A DNA stretch of 49,113 nt from Pseudomonadota bacterium (GTDB taxonomy: Bacteria > Pseudomonadota > Alphaproteobacteria > Sphingomonadales > Sphingomonadaceae), in contig JAFAEG010000150.1 of NCBI GenBank assembly GCA_023424095.1, positions 1-49,113 on the forward strand. Reading direction: 5' to 3'. This document shows positions 1-8,223 of the stretch, piece after piece (the stretch's first letter is position 1; the number at the start of each line of letters is the position of its first letter). The position numbers and the translations under genes are program-made. Under the pieces are notes generated by a model, which ran no database searches, was not told where the DNA came from, and saw nothing but the letters and a program-made list of their open reading frames with translations.

Positions 1-495
1 CCACCGGCGGGTCTCGGCACGCCCGGCACGCCACCGCCACCGCCACCAGGTGCGCCGCGCCCGCCGGCCCGGCGCCTCAAACTGCCCATGCTTCCGCTCC
101 TAGCCCTGGCGTTCGGTCTCGTCCTGCTGGCCGCCGCCTGGACCACGCGCTGGACGCCGGGCGAGCCGCGCGCCAGAGAGCAAGCGGCGCGCTTCACCGT
201 CGATATTCCCGCCGACCGTCAGCGCGTGATCAACAATTGGGAGCGCTTCTTCATCTGCTACGATCTCGCCGGCGACCCCCGCATCGTCGATCTGACCCTG
301 CGCGCCAATCAGCGCGCCACCGGCACGCTCGATTTCCCCGTCGAGAAGGTGATCGTCGAGTTGCCCTCCGCCAATGCCAGCGCCGAACCGCTGTCGAGCG
401 GCGGCGAGGAGGAATTGGTCGCCGCCAAGAATGATGTGCTCGGCGCGGCGGTGCCCGAACGGATGGCGGCAATCCGCCAGCAATGCGGGGCCTGA
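1..495 (+). CDS. C-terminal part of a proline-rich single-pass membrane protein (5' truncated)
   Basis: The reading frame is open from the first base of the window, so the gene starts upstream. The visible part begins with a Pro/Gly-rich stretch, then a basic segment (RRLKLP) and one membrane helix (about residues 30-48 of the visible part). An extracytoplasmic domain of about 110 residues follows, with two cysteines (FFICYD and the C-terminal QQCGA). An ATG at 88 could act as an internal start, but the proline-rich coding character continues upstream of it, so a longer protein is more likely. I do not recognise the domain. Its stop overlaps the start of the kinase-like gene by one base (TGATG), so the two are probably translated together. 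Function unknown. Confidence 0.65.
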   Translation, partial: PPAGLGTPGTPPPPPPGAPRPPARRLKLPMLPLLALAFGLVLLAAAWTTRWTPGEPRAREQAARFTVDIPADRQRVINNWERFFICYDLAGDPRIVDLTLRANQRATGTLDFPVEKVIVELPSANASAEPLSSGGEEELVAAKNDVLGAAVPERMAAIRQQCGA

Positions 496-2276
496 TGAAC
501 GACGACCTCACCCCCCTGCCGGCGGGCAGCGCGAGCCTTGGCGGCATCGAGTTTGACGATGTGGCCTTCGTCGGCCGGGTCGGCGACGGCCTCATTTACA
601 CCGCGCGCCTCGACGGTCAGCCCGTACGCCTGCGCGAATATGCGCCAGCGGGGAGCGTGCAGCGGCGCGCGGACCATGGCCTGGAGCCCGCTGACGAAAA
701 ATTTGCCGCGGCCTGGACCGATGGGCAGGCACGCTTCCTTGCCCAGGCAAAGGAGCTTGCCACCCTCCGGCACCCCGCTTTCCCCCGCATCGTCCACGCC
801 TTTGCGAGCGAGGAGCCGGATCGCGGCGCCTTTCTCGTCACCCGTCCGGCCGATGCGCCGCTCGCGGCCGCCCTCGGCGCCGGCCCGGCGCTTCCGCCCG
901 AGCGAATCATGCGCATCGCCGACGAACTGGCCGAGGCACTGGCCCTGGCGCACGCGCGGGGCGTGACCCATCTCGACCTCGCCCCCGAAACCGTCTCGAT
1001 CGAGACCGGTCGCGTCGCACTGACCGACTTCGCGATCGACAACCGCGCCTTCATCGCCCTGCTCGGCCGTCAGGACGGGCTGGTCCGCCCCGGTTTCAGC
1101 CCCATCGAGCGGGCCGACGCGACCGCCGCCGAGCCGCTCGGTCCGCCGACCGACATCTATGCGGCCTCCGCCTTGCTCTATCGGTTGATCGAAGGCCGCG
1201 ACCCGGCGCCATGGGAAGAACGCTTCCGCGACCCCGGGCTCTCGGCCCTGCCCGACCGCGATCCCTATCCGCCCGCTTTCCTCGCCGCGATCCGCCGCGG
1301 CATGGCGATCGAGCCCGGCGACCGCTTCCCGGACGCGCAATCGTGGCGCGCCGCGATGGCGCTGCCGGGTGCCGCGCCTGCGGCCATGAGCCTGGACAAG
1401 GCGCCGGCGCCTTATCCCCCGCCAGGCTATCCGCCCGCTGCACATCCGCCGATGCCGACCGCCAATTGGCTGGTGCCGCTGCTGGTCGCCCTGATCCTCA
1501 TCGCCTTGGCCGGATTGGGTTACATCGCCTACGCGCAGGGCTGGTTCGAACGCTCGGACGCCCCTGTCACCAACACCGTCATTCCTGCGCCCGCGCCTAG
1601 GCCGGTGCCCACCCCCGCCCCGGTCGATCCGGGCCCGCCCTTCCTCACGATCGGCTCCTCCGTTGCCGGCCGGCTGACCGCCAGCGACACGCGCAACGGC
1701 GCCGGCCAATATGCCGACAGCTTCGTGTTCGACGCCCGCGGCGGCGAGCGGCTGGAGATCAGCTTGTCCTCGTCCGATTTCGATCCGGTGCTCCGGATCA
1801 GCGGCCCCGGTCTTTCCGAAAGCAATGACGACGATGCCGAGAGCGGCGGGCTGAACAGCCGGCTGGAAGTCACCTTGCCGCGCGCGGGACGCTACACCAT
1901 CACCGCGACCACCTACGACCGCGACGAAACCGGCGCCTATCTCCTGCAGGTCGCCGCCGCCCCGCCGGAACTGGTCAAGCCCGACGATGTCACCACCCTG
2001 GACCTCAGCAGCGGAGCGCGTCTCTCCGGACGCTGGCGCAATGAAAATGACCCGGCCTGCGACAACCCCGCGGTGAATATCGTCGCCGGCGATCGGCTGA
2101 TCTCGCGGATCGGCCGGCAGATCCACACGCATCGCATCGTCGAGACCGACGGCGACATCCTCCGCACGGAGGCGACCGACGGCCGAGCTGCAGGCCGCGC
2201 CTTCGTCTTCCAGCTCTCCTCGGATGGCGAGAGCTATGAGGTCGAGGGCGAGACCTGGCTGCGTTGCCGGACCTGA
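495..2276 (+). CDS. Kinase-like membrane protein with C-terminal PPC-type domain (possible pseudokinase)
   Basis: Residues 15-300 look like a Ser/Thr protein kinase domain, followed by a proline-rich linker, one membrane helix (about 325-350), a PPC-like beta domain (about 382-485) and a further extracytoplasmic domain to residue 593. The kinase signature residues are altered. The usual VAIK lysine is replaced in VRLREYAP (Arg47), the HRDxxxxN loop reads HLDLAPET (159-166; Asp kept, Asn changed to Thr), and DFG reads DFA (178-180). It may be a pseudokinase or a very divergent kinase. The ATG at 495 overlaps the upstream stop; the in-frame ATG at 483 is less likely. Standing directly before terA suggests a sensor or scaffold role in the Ter system, which is inference. 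Confidence 0.8.
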   Translation: MNDDLTPLPAGSASLGGIEFDDVAFVGRVGDGLIYTARLDGQPVRLREYAPAGSVQRRADHGLEPADEKFAAAWTDGQARFLAQAKELATLRHPAFPRIVHAFASEEPDRGAFLVTRPADAPLAAALGAGPALPPERIMRIADELAEALALAHARGVTHLDLAPETVSIETGRVALTDFAIDNRAFIALLGRQDGLVRPGFSPIERADATAAEPLGPPTDIYAASALLYRLIEGRDPAPWEERFRDPGLSALPDRDPYPPAFLAAIRRGMAIEPGDRFPDAQSWRAAMALPGAAPAAMSLDKAPAPYPPPGYPPAAHPPMPTANWLVPLLVALILIALAGLGYIAYAQGWFERSDAPVTNTVIPAPAPRPVPTPAPVDPGPPFLTIGSSVAGRLTASDTRNGAGQYADSFVFDARGGERLEISLSSSDFDPVLRISGPGLSESNDDDAESGGLNSRLEVTLPRAGRYTITATTYDRDETGAYLLQVAAAPPELVKPDDVTTLDLSSGARLSGRWRNENDPACDNPAVNIVAGDRLISRIGRQIHTHRIVETDGDILRTEATDGRAAGRAFVFQLSSDGESYEVEGETWLRCRT

Positions 2277-2289
2277 TCGGACGAGAATC

Positions 2290-2325
2290 TATTTGCGGCC
2301 CTACCGGCCCCTAGCATAGTGAACA
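2290..2325 (+). promoter_or_regulatory. Possible promoter in front of terA
   Basis: The 107-base gap between the kinase-like gene and terA contains TTGCGG and, 17 bases on, ATAGTG, a weak match to a -35/-10 pair. The gap is longer than other gaps in this locus and somewhat AT-richer, so terA may have its own promoter. The assignment is tentative. Confidence 0.25.
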
Positions 2326-2383
2326 TGCACGTCCGCTCGGCCCTGTTTCGGCTCGCGCTTTTATCTTCTCCAAGAGGTGGTCA

Positions 2384-3583
2384 ATGGAGCTTCAGCAGGG
2401 TGGCAATACCGGCGTCGGAAGCGGACCGCTTGCGATTGCCGTGGAACTTAACCCGCCGTCCGGCTCCGAAGTCGATGTTTCCGCTTATCTGCTGGCCGAG
2501 AATGGCAAGGTTCGCGGCGACCATGACATGGTCTTCTACAATCAGAAGGAAGGTGGCGGCGGCGCGGTGCGGCTGAGCCAGCAGGGACCGTCCGGCACCA
2601 CCTTCGAGGTCGATCCGTCGCGGCTTCCGGCCGACATCGCCAAAATCGTTTTCTGCGCCACGCTCGACAAAGGCACGTTCGGCGGCGTTTCCAACGCCCG
2701 CATCATCGTGCGCGGCGGCGGCGCGGATGTCGCCAGCTACGCCCCGCAGCTCGCCGGCGCGAGCGAAGCAGCGATGACCTTCGGCGAACTCTACAGGCGC
2801 AACAATGAGTGGAAATTCCGCGCGGTCGGGCAGGGCTTTAATGGCGGGCTCGGCCCGCTCGCCCGCTCCTACGGCGTGGTGGTGGACGAGCCCGCAGCGG
2901 CACCGCCGCCCCCACCGCCTCCGCCACCTCCGCCTCCGCCTCCGCCTCCGCCTCCACCGGCCGCTCCCCCGCCACCGCCGGCCGCGCCGGTCAGCCTCTC
3001 CAAGGTGACGCTCGACAAGCCGGGCCAGTCGGTCAGCCTCGAAAAGCGCGGCGGCTCGTTCGGCGAGATTGTCGTCAACCTGAACTGGACACGCGGGAAG
3101 AAGGGCTTCTTCGGCGGCGGCGGGATCGACCTCGACCTCGGCTGCCTGCTCGAACTCGCCAACGGCCAGAAGGGCGTCGTGCAGGCGCTCGGCAATGTCT
3201 TCGGCAGCTATTACGACCCGCCCTTCATGCAGCTGGACGGCGATGATCGCACCGGCGACGTGTCGAAGGGCGAGACGCTGCGCATCAATGGCGCGATGTG
3301 GAACGAGATTCGCCGCCTTGCCATCTTCGCCAACATCTACGAAGGCGCGCCGAACTGGTCATCGACCGATGGCGTGGTGACCGTCACCATGCCGGATCAG
3401 CCGCCGATCGAAGTACGCATGACCGAGGGGCGCAACGACAAGCGCCTGTGCGGCGTGGTGCTGATCGAAAATGACCGCGGAACGCTGAAGGCGACGCGGA
3501 TCGTCCGTTACTACCGCGACCAGAGCGAACTGGATCGTGACTATAATTGGGGCCTGCGCTGGGTTGCCGGCAGCAAGGACTAA
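2384..3583 (+). CDS. terA: TerA-like tellurium-resistance protein, two domains joined by a poly-proline linker
   Basis: This cytoplasmic stress protein belongs to the TerD superfamily. Residues 1-168 form a TerD-type domain (VDVSAYLL, MVFYNQ, FGELYRRNNEWKFRAVGQGF). A proline-rich linker follows, including 19 consecutive prolines encoded at 2903-2959. Residues 205-399 match the C-terminal domain of TerA (IDLDLGCLLEL, QLDGDDRTGD, PNWSSTDGVV). The length of 399 residues fits TerA. The ATG at 2384 is preceded by AGAGGTGG at good spacing. TerD-type domains bind calcium; this N-terminal copy keeps only some of the acidic residues found in the two TerD paralogues downstream. It is followed after 15 bases by the DUF475 gene. 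The individual role of TerA is not well understood. Confidence 0.85.
   Translation: MELQQGGNTGVGSGPLAIAVELNPPSGSEVDVSAYLLAENGKVRGDHDMVFYNQKEGGGGAVRLSQQGPSGTTFEVDPSRLPADIAKIVFCATLDKGTFGGVSNARIIVRGGGADVASYAPQLAGASEAAMTFGELYRRNNEWKFRAVGQGFNGGLGPLARSYGVVVDEPAAAPPPPPPPPPPPPPPPPPPPAAPPPPPAAPVSLSKVTLDKPGQSVSLEKRGGSFGEIVVNLNWTRGKKGFFGGGGIDLDLGCLLELANGQKGVVQALGNVFGSYYDPPFMQLDGDDRTGDVSKGETLRINGAMWNEIRRLAIFANIYEGAPNWSSTDGVVTVTMPDQPPIEVRMTEGRNDKRLCGVVLIENDRGTLKATRIVRYYRDQSELDRDYNWGLRWVAGSKD
2927..2953 (+). repeat. (CCTCCG)4CCT hexanucleotide tract inside the TerA linker
   Basis: This perfect alternating CCT/CCG codon run forms the core of the 57-base stretch that encodes 19 prolines. Slippage by 3 or 6 bases would change linker length without a frameshift. 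Confidence 0.85.
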
Positions 3584-3598
3584 CTGGGGAGAAACCGG

Positions 3599-4702
3599 GT
3601 GATCCGGAAATATTACACAGGGTCGATCATCTTCACCCTGATCTGCATGGGCCTGGCCGTCTGGCTCGGCTTCTCGCTGCACAATGGCGACTGGCTCGGC
3701 ATGCTCAGCGTGCTTTGGATCGTGTTCGTCCTCAGCATCCTGGAAGTCTCCCTGTCGTTCGACAATGCGGTCGTGAACGCCACCGTGCTGCGCGACATGG
3801 ACGAGAAGTGGCGCCGCCGCTTCCTGACCTGGGGCATCGCCATCGCCGTGTTCGGCATGCGCATCGTCTTCCCGGTCGCGATCGTTTCTATCGCAGCGCA
3901 GCTCGGCCCGATCGAGGCCGTCCGCATGGCGGCTGGCGATCCGGAGCGATACCAGCACATCATCGAAGGCGCCCATGTCGGCATTGCCGGCTTCGGCGGT
4001 GCCTTCCTGGCGATGGTCGGCCTCAAATTCTTCTTCGATTCCGACAAGGAAGTGCACTGGATCGGGGTGATCGAGAAATATCTCTCGAAGCTCTCCAGCG
4101 TCCCGGCGGTCGAAATTGCCGTCCTCCTCGCGGGCATGTGGGCGATTTCCAGCACGCTGCCGCTGGAAGACGCCAACACCTTCCTGGTCGCGGGCATTGC
4201 CGGCCTTCTGACCTTCATCGGCGTCGAGGCGATCGGCGAGCTGCTGGAAGGTGAAGAGGACGTCATCACCGGCCAGGTGGTGCGCTCCGGCGCGGCCTCC
4301 TTCCTCTATCTGGAAGTGCTCGACGCCAGCTTCTCGTTCGACGGCGTGATCGGCGCCTTCGCGCTCTCGAACAACATCTTCATCATCGCCATCGGCCTCG
4401 GCGTAGGCGCGATGTTCGTGCGTTCGATGACGATCATGCTGGTCGATAAGGGCACATTGTCCGAATATCGCTACCTTGAGCATGGCGCCTTCTGGGCGAT
4501 CATCGCCTTGGCCGTGATCATGCTGACCTCGGCCAACCCGAACTGGCATTTCCCGGAGACGATCACCGGCCTGATCGGTGCGGTGTTCATCGGCCTCTCC
4601 TTCTGGTGGTCGGTGCGGCACAACCGCAACCACCCGGAGGGAGACGCCGAGCCGGTGCTGCCGACCGGCGCCGCCGGCCCGACCGACTCCAAGCCCGCCT
4701 GA
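3599..4702 (+). CDS. TerC superfamily integral membrane protein, DUF475 type
   Basis: This is a 367-residue polytopic inner-membrane protein. It has the duplicated acidic membrane motif of the TerC superfamily: LEVSLSFDNAVVNA (from residue 49) and LEVLDASFSFDGVIGA (from residue 238). The paired Glu/Asp residues are the expected metal or cation site. The length and motif spelling fit the DUF475 branch better than classical TerC or Alx. Translation starts at GTG 3599 after a GGGGAG ribosome-binding site. It sits between terA and terD and probably provides the membrane partner of the TerD proteins. Members of the family are linked to tellurite resistance and to manganese export; the ion handled here cannot be read from sequence. 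Confidence 0.85.
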   Translation: MIRKYYTGSIIFTLICMGLAVWLGFSLHNGDWLGMLSVLWIVFVLSILEVSLSFDNAVVNATVLRDMDEKWRRRFLTWGIAIAVFGMRIVFPVAIVSIAAQLGPIEAVRMAAGDPERYQHIIEGAHVGIAGFGGAFLAMVGLKFFFDSDKEVHWIGVIEKYLSKLSSVPAVEIAVLLAGMWAISSTLPLEDANTFLVAGIAGLLTFIGVEAIGELLEGEEDVITGQVVRSGAASFLYLEVLDASFSFDGVIGAFALSNNIFIIAIGLGVGAMFVRSMTIMLVDKGTLSEYRYLEHGAFWAIIALAVIMLTSANPNWHFPETITGLIGAVFIGLSFWWSVRHNRNHPEGDAEPVLPTGAAGPTDSKPA

Positions 4703-4729
4703 TCAATCTCACCTCGCAAGGAGAACATC

Positions 4730-5305
4730 ATGTCCATCAGTCTGAACAAGGGCGCCAATCTCAGCCTTACGAAGGAAGCGCCCGGCCTGACCAAGATCCT
4801 CGTCGGTCTCGGCTGGGACACGCGCTCCAGCGACGGTCAGGATTTCGATCTCGACGCCAGCGCCTTCCTGCTGAAGGAAGGCGACAAGGTCCGCTCCGAC
4901 GCCGACTTCATCTTCTACAACCAGCTGAAGTCGACCGACGGCTCGGTCGAGCACACCGGCGACAATCTGACCGGTGAGGGCGACGGCGACGACGAGACGG
5001 TCAAGGTCGACCTTTCCCGCGTCCCAGCCGATGTGCAGAAGATCTCGGTCGCGGTCACCATCCATGACGCCGACACCCGCCGCCAGAATTTCGGCATGGT
5101 CACCAACGCCTTCATCCGCGTCGTCAACGAAGCCAACAATGGCGAACTGGCCCGCTACGACCTCAGCGAAGACGCCTCGACCAACACCGCGATGATCTTC
5201 GGCGAACTCTATCGCCACGGTGCGGAGTGGAAATTCCGCGCGGTCGGCCAGGGCTTCGACGGCGGCCTCGGCCCGCTTGCCCGCAATTTCGGCGTCAACA
5301 TCTAA
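4730..5305 (+). CDS. terD: TerD family calcium-binding stress protein, copy 1
   Basis: At 191 residues it has the standard TerD length. It carries all the usual signatures: WDTRSSDGQDFDLDASAF, SDADFIFYN, DNLTGEGDGDDE, DASTNTAMIFGELYRH and QGFDGGLGPLARNFGV. The acidic residues are the known calcium ligands of the family. The protein is cytoplasmic and in characterised systems acts with a TerC-type membrane partner in tellurite and phage or colicin resistance. The start has AAGGAG nine bases upstream. It is followed after 24 bases by a close paralogue. All metal-binding motifs look intact. Confidence 0.93.
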   Translation: MSISLNKGANLSLTKEAPGLTKILVGLGWDTRSSDGQDFDLDASAFLLKEGDKVRSDADFIFYNQLKSTDGSVEHTGDNLTGEGDGDDETVKVDLSRVPADVQKISVAVTIHDADTRRQNFGMVTNAFIRVVNEANNGELARYDLSEDASTNTAMIFGELYRHGAEWKFRAVGQGFDGGLGPLARNFGVNI

Positions 5306-5329
5306 CCTGCAAGGCAAGGAGCCAGTTCA

Positions 5330-5905
5330 ATGGGCGTGTCACTCTCCAAGGGCGGCAATATCAGCCTCAGCAAGGAAGCCCCGGGCCTGACGACGGTCCG
5401 GGTCGGGCTCGGCTGGGACACCCGCGTCACCGATGGCGGCGCGTTTGATCTCGACGCCAGCGCCTTCGTTCTGAACGCGCAGGGCAAGGTCCGTTCGGAC
5501 GCGGACTTCATCTTCTACAACAACAAGAATGGTGCCGGCGGCTCGGTCGTCCACCAGGGCGACAACACGACCGGCGAGGGCGACGGCGATGACGAGGTCG
5601 TCATGGTCAAGCTCAGCACGCTGCCCGCGGACGTTTCGAAGGTCAGCTTCGGCGTGACCATCCACGAGGCCGACAGCCGCCGCCAGAATTTCGGCATGGT
5701 GAGCAATGCCTTCATCCGCGTCGTCAACGATACCGGCGGCACCGAAATCGCCCGCTTCGACCTGTCGGAAGACGCCTCGACCAACACGGCGATGATCTTC
5801 GGAGAACTCTACCGTCACGGCGACGAGTGGAAGTTCAAGGCGATCGGCCAGGGCTTCGACGGCGGCCTCGGCCCGCTCGCGCGCTCGATGGGCGTGAACG
5901 TCTGA
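5330..5905 (+). CDS. terD: TerD family calcium-binding stress protein, copy 2 (terE position)
   Basis: This is a second 191-residue TerD protein, roughly 70 percent identical by eye to copy 1 and of the same length. The acidic calcium sites are intact (FDLDASAF, SDADFIFYNN, TGEGDGDDE), as is the C-terminal QGFDGGLGPLARS. The two copies look like an old tandem duplication, equivalent to terD/terE in enterobacterial loci. The start follows AAGGAG. It is the last gene before the hairpin at 5911-5943, so it may mark the end of the metal-handling half of the operon. Confidence 0.92.
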   Translation: MGVSLSKGGNISLSKEAPGLTTVRVGLGWDTRVTDGGAFDLDASAFVLNAQGKVRSDADFIFYNNKNGAGGSVVHQGDNTTGEGDGDDEVVMVKLSTLPADVSKVSFGVTIHEADSRRQNFGMVSNAFIRVVNDTGGTEIARFDLSEDASTNTAMIFGELYRHGDEWKFKAIGQGFDGGLGPLARSMGVNV

Positions 5906-5910
5906 CTCTT

Positions 5911-5943
5911 TGTCTCCTCTCCGGGACTGCCGGAGAGGAGACA
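5911..5943 (+). terminator. Perfect 14-bp hairpin between terD copy 2 and the biosynthetic genes
   Basis: Bases 5911-5924 pair perfectly with 5930-5943 around the 5-base loop GACTG. There is no T-run downstream, so it is not a standard intrinsic terminator. It may be a partial terminator, an mRNA-stabilising 3' structure for the ter genes, or an attenuator. It ends 20 bases before the ATP-grasp start codon. Confidence 0.6.
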
Positions 5944-5963
5944 GACCGCGCGGACGCATCGCA

Positions 5964-7028
5964 ATGCCCACCATCTGGTTCAACCAGGGCTATTCGGTCG
6001 TCCGCGACGCGATCCTGCTGATCCGCGAGGGTGCCGAGGCGGCGGGGGTCGGTGACCTGCGCCTGCTCGCCTCGCATGCCGATTCCTCCGCGACGGTGCT
6101 GGAAAGCGCCGACCTCGGCTTCCTCGAACCCGCCTTCGATCGCTCGACGCCCGAGGGCGAGGCCGCATACGCCCGCTGGTGCGCCGAACGCTGCCTCGAA
6201 CTGGGCGTCGACCTGTTCGTCGTGCAGGGCGGCCAGCATGCGGTCGCGAGCCATCTCGACCTGTTCCCCGCGACGACCCGCGTCGCCCTCCCCGCGTCCG
6301 CCGAACGGCTCGCCGCGATCCATGACAAGGGCGCATTCTACACCGTCGCGGTCGACGCCGGCCTGCCCATGCCCTGGACCCGGAGCGTGGCCGATCTCGC
6401 CGAGTTCGACGATGCGATCGAGGCGCTCGCCGCGCTCGGTCTCCAACCCTGCGTGAAGCCGCGCGAAGGCGTGTTCGGCGCGGGCTTCTGGCGGCTCGAT
6501 CCGCAATACGGCCTGCTCGATGCGTTGATGGGCGGCGACCGGCGGCGGGTCTCGGTCGAGGTGATGCGCGAGGCAATCATGCGCTCGGCCGCGCCAGTGC
6601 GGCTGCTCGCGATGGAATATCTGCCCGGGCCGGAATGGAGCCTGGACTGCGTCTGCGAAGACGGCGCGCTGATCGCCGGTGTCGCCCGCCGCAAACGCGG
6701 CCGCGTGCAGGAGCTCGAGGTGGACGGCCCGATCTTCGGCCTGGCGCGCGACGCCGTCGCCCTGTTCAGCCTGTCCGGCCAGATCAACGTCCAGTTCAAG
6801 GCGGCCGATGCCGACGGCGGCGACCCTCGCCTGCTGGAGATCAACCCGCGGATGAGCGGCGGCATGGCCCGCACCCGCTTCGCCGGTGTGAACCTGCCCT
6901 GGACCCACGTGGCGCTCCTGCTCGGCCTGCCGCTCCCTGACCAGCGGCCCGAAGGTGGGGCCATCATTGCCACACAGGAAACCGGCTTCACCGTTCGTGG
7001 TCAGGCCCGCGAGGTGAGCCATGCCTGA
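5964..7028 (+). CDS. ATP-grasp enzyme of the Ter-linked biosynthetic module
   Basis: This 354-residue ATP-grasp ligase has the expected late motifs: CVKPREGVFGAG (nucleotide-binding lysine and glycine-rich loop), MEYLPGPEWSLD, and LEINPRMSGGMA with the Mg-binding Glu and Asn. ATP-grasp enzymes join a carboxylate to an amine or thiol through an acyl-phosphate. In Ter loci this family is proposed to act with PRTase, HAD and aldolase partners on a nucleoside-like metabolite; the substrate is unknown. The ATG at 5964 is preferred to an upstream TTG at 5910, because that TTG lies inside the hairpin region. The 3' end overlaps the next gene by 8 bases. Confidence 0.83.
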   Translation: MPTIWFNQGYSVVRDAILLIREGAEAAGVGDLRLLASHADSSATVLESADLGFLEPAFDRSTPEGEAAYARWCAERCLELGVDLFVVQGGQHAVASHLDLFPATTRVALPASAERLAAIHDKGAFYTVAVDAGLPMPWTRSVADLAEFDDAIEALAALGLQPCVKPREGVFGAGFWRLDPQYGLLDALMGGDRRRVSVEVMREAIMRSAAPVRLLAMEYLPGPEWSLDCVCEDGALIAGVARRKRGRVQELEVDGPIFGLARDAVALFSLSGQINVQFKAADADGGDPRLLEINPRMSGGMARTRFAGVNLPWTHVALLLGLPLPDQRPEGGAIIATQETGFTVRGQAREVSHA

Positions 7029-8223
7029 TCTCGTCTCCGGCCAGCGCGTCGAACTGTCGCAGCCCGTGCTCGAGCTGCGGATCGAAAGCCCACGGCTCGA
7101 CCAATATGGCCGCTCGCTCGGCGCCCTGCTGGTCGGGGTCGACCGCAACAAGCAGATCCCCGCCGATTTCGCGCCGATCGACATCGAGCAGCGCGAGATG
7201 CGCCCCGGCGCCGGCTTCGGCCCGCATGGCGAAGTGCGGCTCGATCTCGCCGCGCTGCCGACGCAGGTCGAGCGGCTCTATCTGATCCTCTTCTTCGCCC
7301 ACGGTGGCAGCAACGCCCAGAGTTTGCGCGATTTCGAGCGGATCACCCTGGTCGCCGAACCGCATCGTTTCACCGTCGATCTCGGTGGCCGCGACGACAA
7401 TGCTCTGGTCTTCGCCGAAATCTACCGACGCGGCGATGGCTGGCGGATGTCCGCCAATGGCCAGGGCTTCGTCGGCGGCGTCGGTGCGCTGCAATCGGCG
7501 TTCGGCCTCCACTTCCCGATCCCGCCGCGTTCGGAGCGGCCCTTGCCGCCGGGCCCCGGCCATGACGATCGCGGCCAGGACCGCCGCCCGACGCCCGGCA
7601 CCACCTACACCGGCAGCGGCTTCGCGGTGGATGCCCAGCACATCCTCACCAACGCCCACGTGATCGAGGGGATGAGCCGGGTCGACGTCGCCAATGAGAA
7701 GTTCAGCGCCGCCGCCGAAATCGTCTTCGTCGATCCGCGCAACGACATCGCGCTCCTTCGCGTCACCGGCCAGCCCCTCCCCGCCGCGGCTTCTTTCCGC
7801 GAAGGCTATGACATCCACCTCGGCGAGGATGTGATCGTGCTGGGCTTCCCGCTGCAGGGTCTGCTCGGCTCCGGCCCGCAGGCGACTGCCGGTAATGTCT
7901 CCGCGCTCTGTGGCATCGGCAACGACACCAGCGTCATGCAGTTCAGCGCGCCGATCGCGAGCGGCAATAGCGGCGGCCCGATCCTCGACCAGGCCGGCCA
8001 TGTCGTCGGCCTGGTCTATTCCTCGCTGAACAAGGAGTTGGTGCGGCAGGGTGGCAGCAATGCCGAAAACGTCAATTTCGGCGTGAAAGGCGTGGTCGTC
8101 CGCGCCTTCCTCAACGCCACCGGCGTCGAGCCGCAGGTCGCCTCGGCCGGCTATCCGCGCAGCCGCGCCGAAGTCGTCCGCGAAGGCCGCGCCTTCATCT
8201 ACCGCATCCGCTGCGAGGCATGA
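7021..8223 (+). CDS. TerD domain fused to a trypsin-like serine protease
   Basis: Residues 1-168 form a TerD-type domain (LVFAEIYRRGDGWRMSANGQGF matches the TerD C-terminal core, residues 129-150). It has lost the DxDLDASAF and DGDDE acidic motifs, so calcium binding is doubtful. A Pro/Gly/Asp-rich linker (170-195) leads to a chymotrypsin-fold protease with a complete triad: His213 (TNAHVIEG), Asp242 (RNDIALLR) and Ser317 (SGNSGGPI). No signal peptide is visible, so it should act in the cytoplasm. The gene overlaps the ATP-grasp gene by 8 bases and the PRTase gene by 4, which places it firmly inside the module. Cleavage of a Ter partner in response to a TerD-domain signal is an attractive inference but unproven. 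Confidence 0.85.
   Translation: MPDLVSGQRVELSQPVLELRIESPRLDQYGRSLGALLVGVDRNKQIPADFAPIDIEQREMRPGAGFGPHGEVRLDLAALPTQVERLYLILFFAHGGSNAQSLRDFERITLVAEPHRFTVDLGGRDDNALVFAEIYRRGDGWRMSANGQGFVGGVGALQSAFGLHFPIPPRSERPLPPGPGHDDRGQDRRPTPGTTYTGSGFAVDAQHILTNAHVIEGMSRVDVANEKFSAAAEIVFVDPRNDIALLRVTGQPLPAAASFREGYDIHLGEDVIVLGFPLQGLLGSGPQATAGNVSALCGIGNDTSVMQFSAPIASGNSGGPILDQAGHVVGLVYSSLNKELVRQGGSNAENVNFGVKGVVVRAFLNATGVEPQVASAGYPRSRAEVVREGRAFIYRIRCEA

Noticed and set aside
309..2132. A 607-codon open frame on the minus strand opposite the kinase-like gene
   Set aside because: It has no domain signature and its composition is that of an antisense frame. The plus strand encodes kinase, membrane and PPC-like features.
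3359..4633. A 424-codon minus-strand frame opposite the TerC-type gene
   Set aside because: His/Asp/Glu-rich antisense composition; the plus strand encodes clear membrane helices and TerC motifs.
5910..5963. A TTG start for the ATP-grasp gene at 5910
   Set aside because: It lies at the base of the 14-bp hairpin and adds 18 residues without family character; ATG 5964 fits better.
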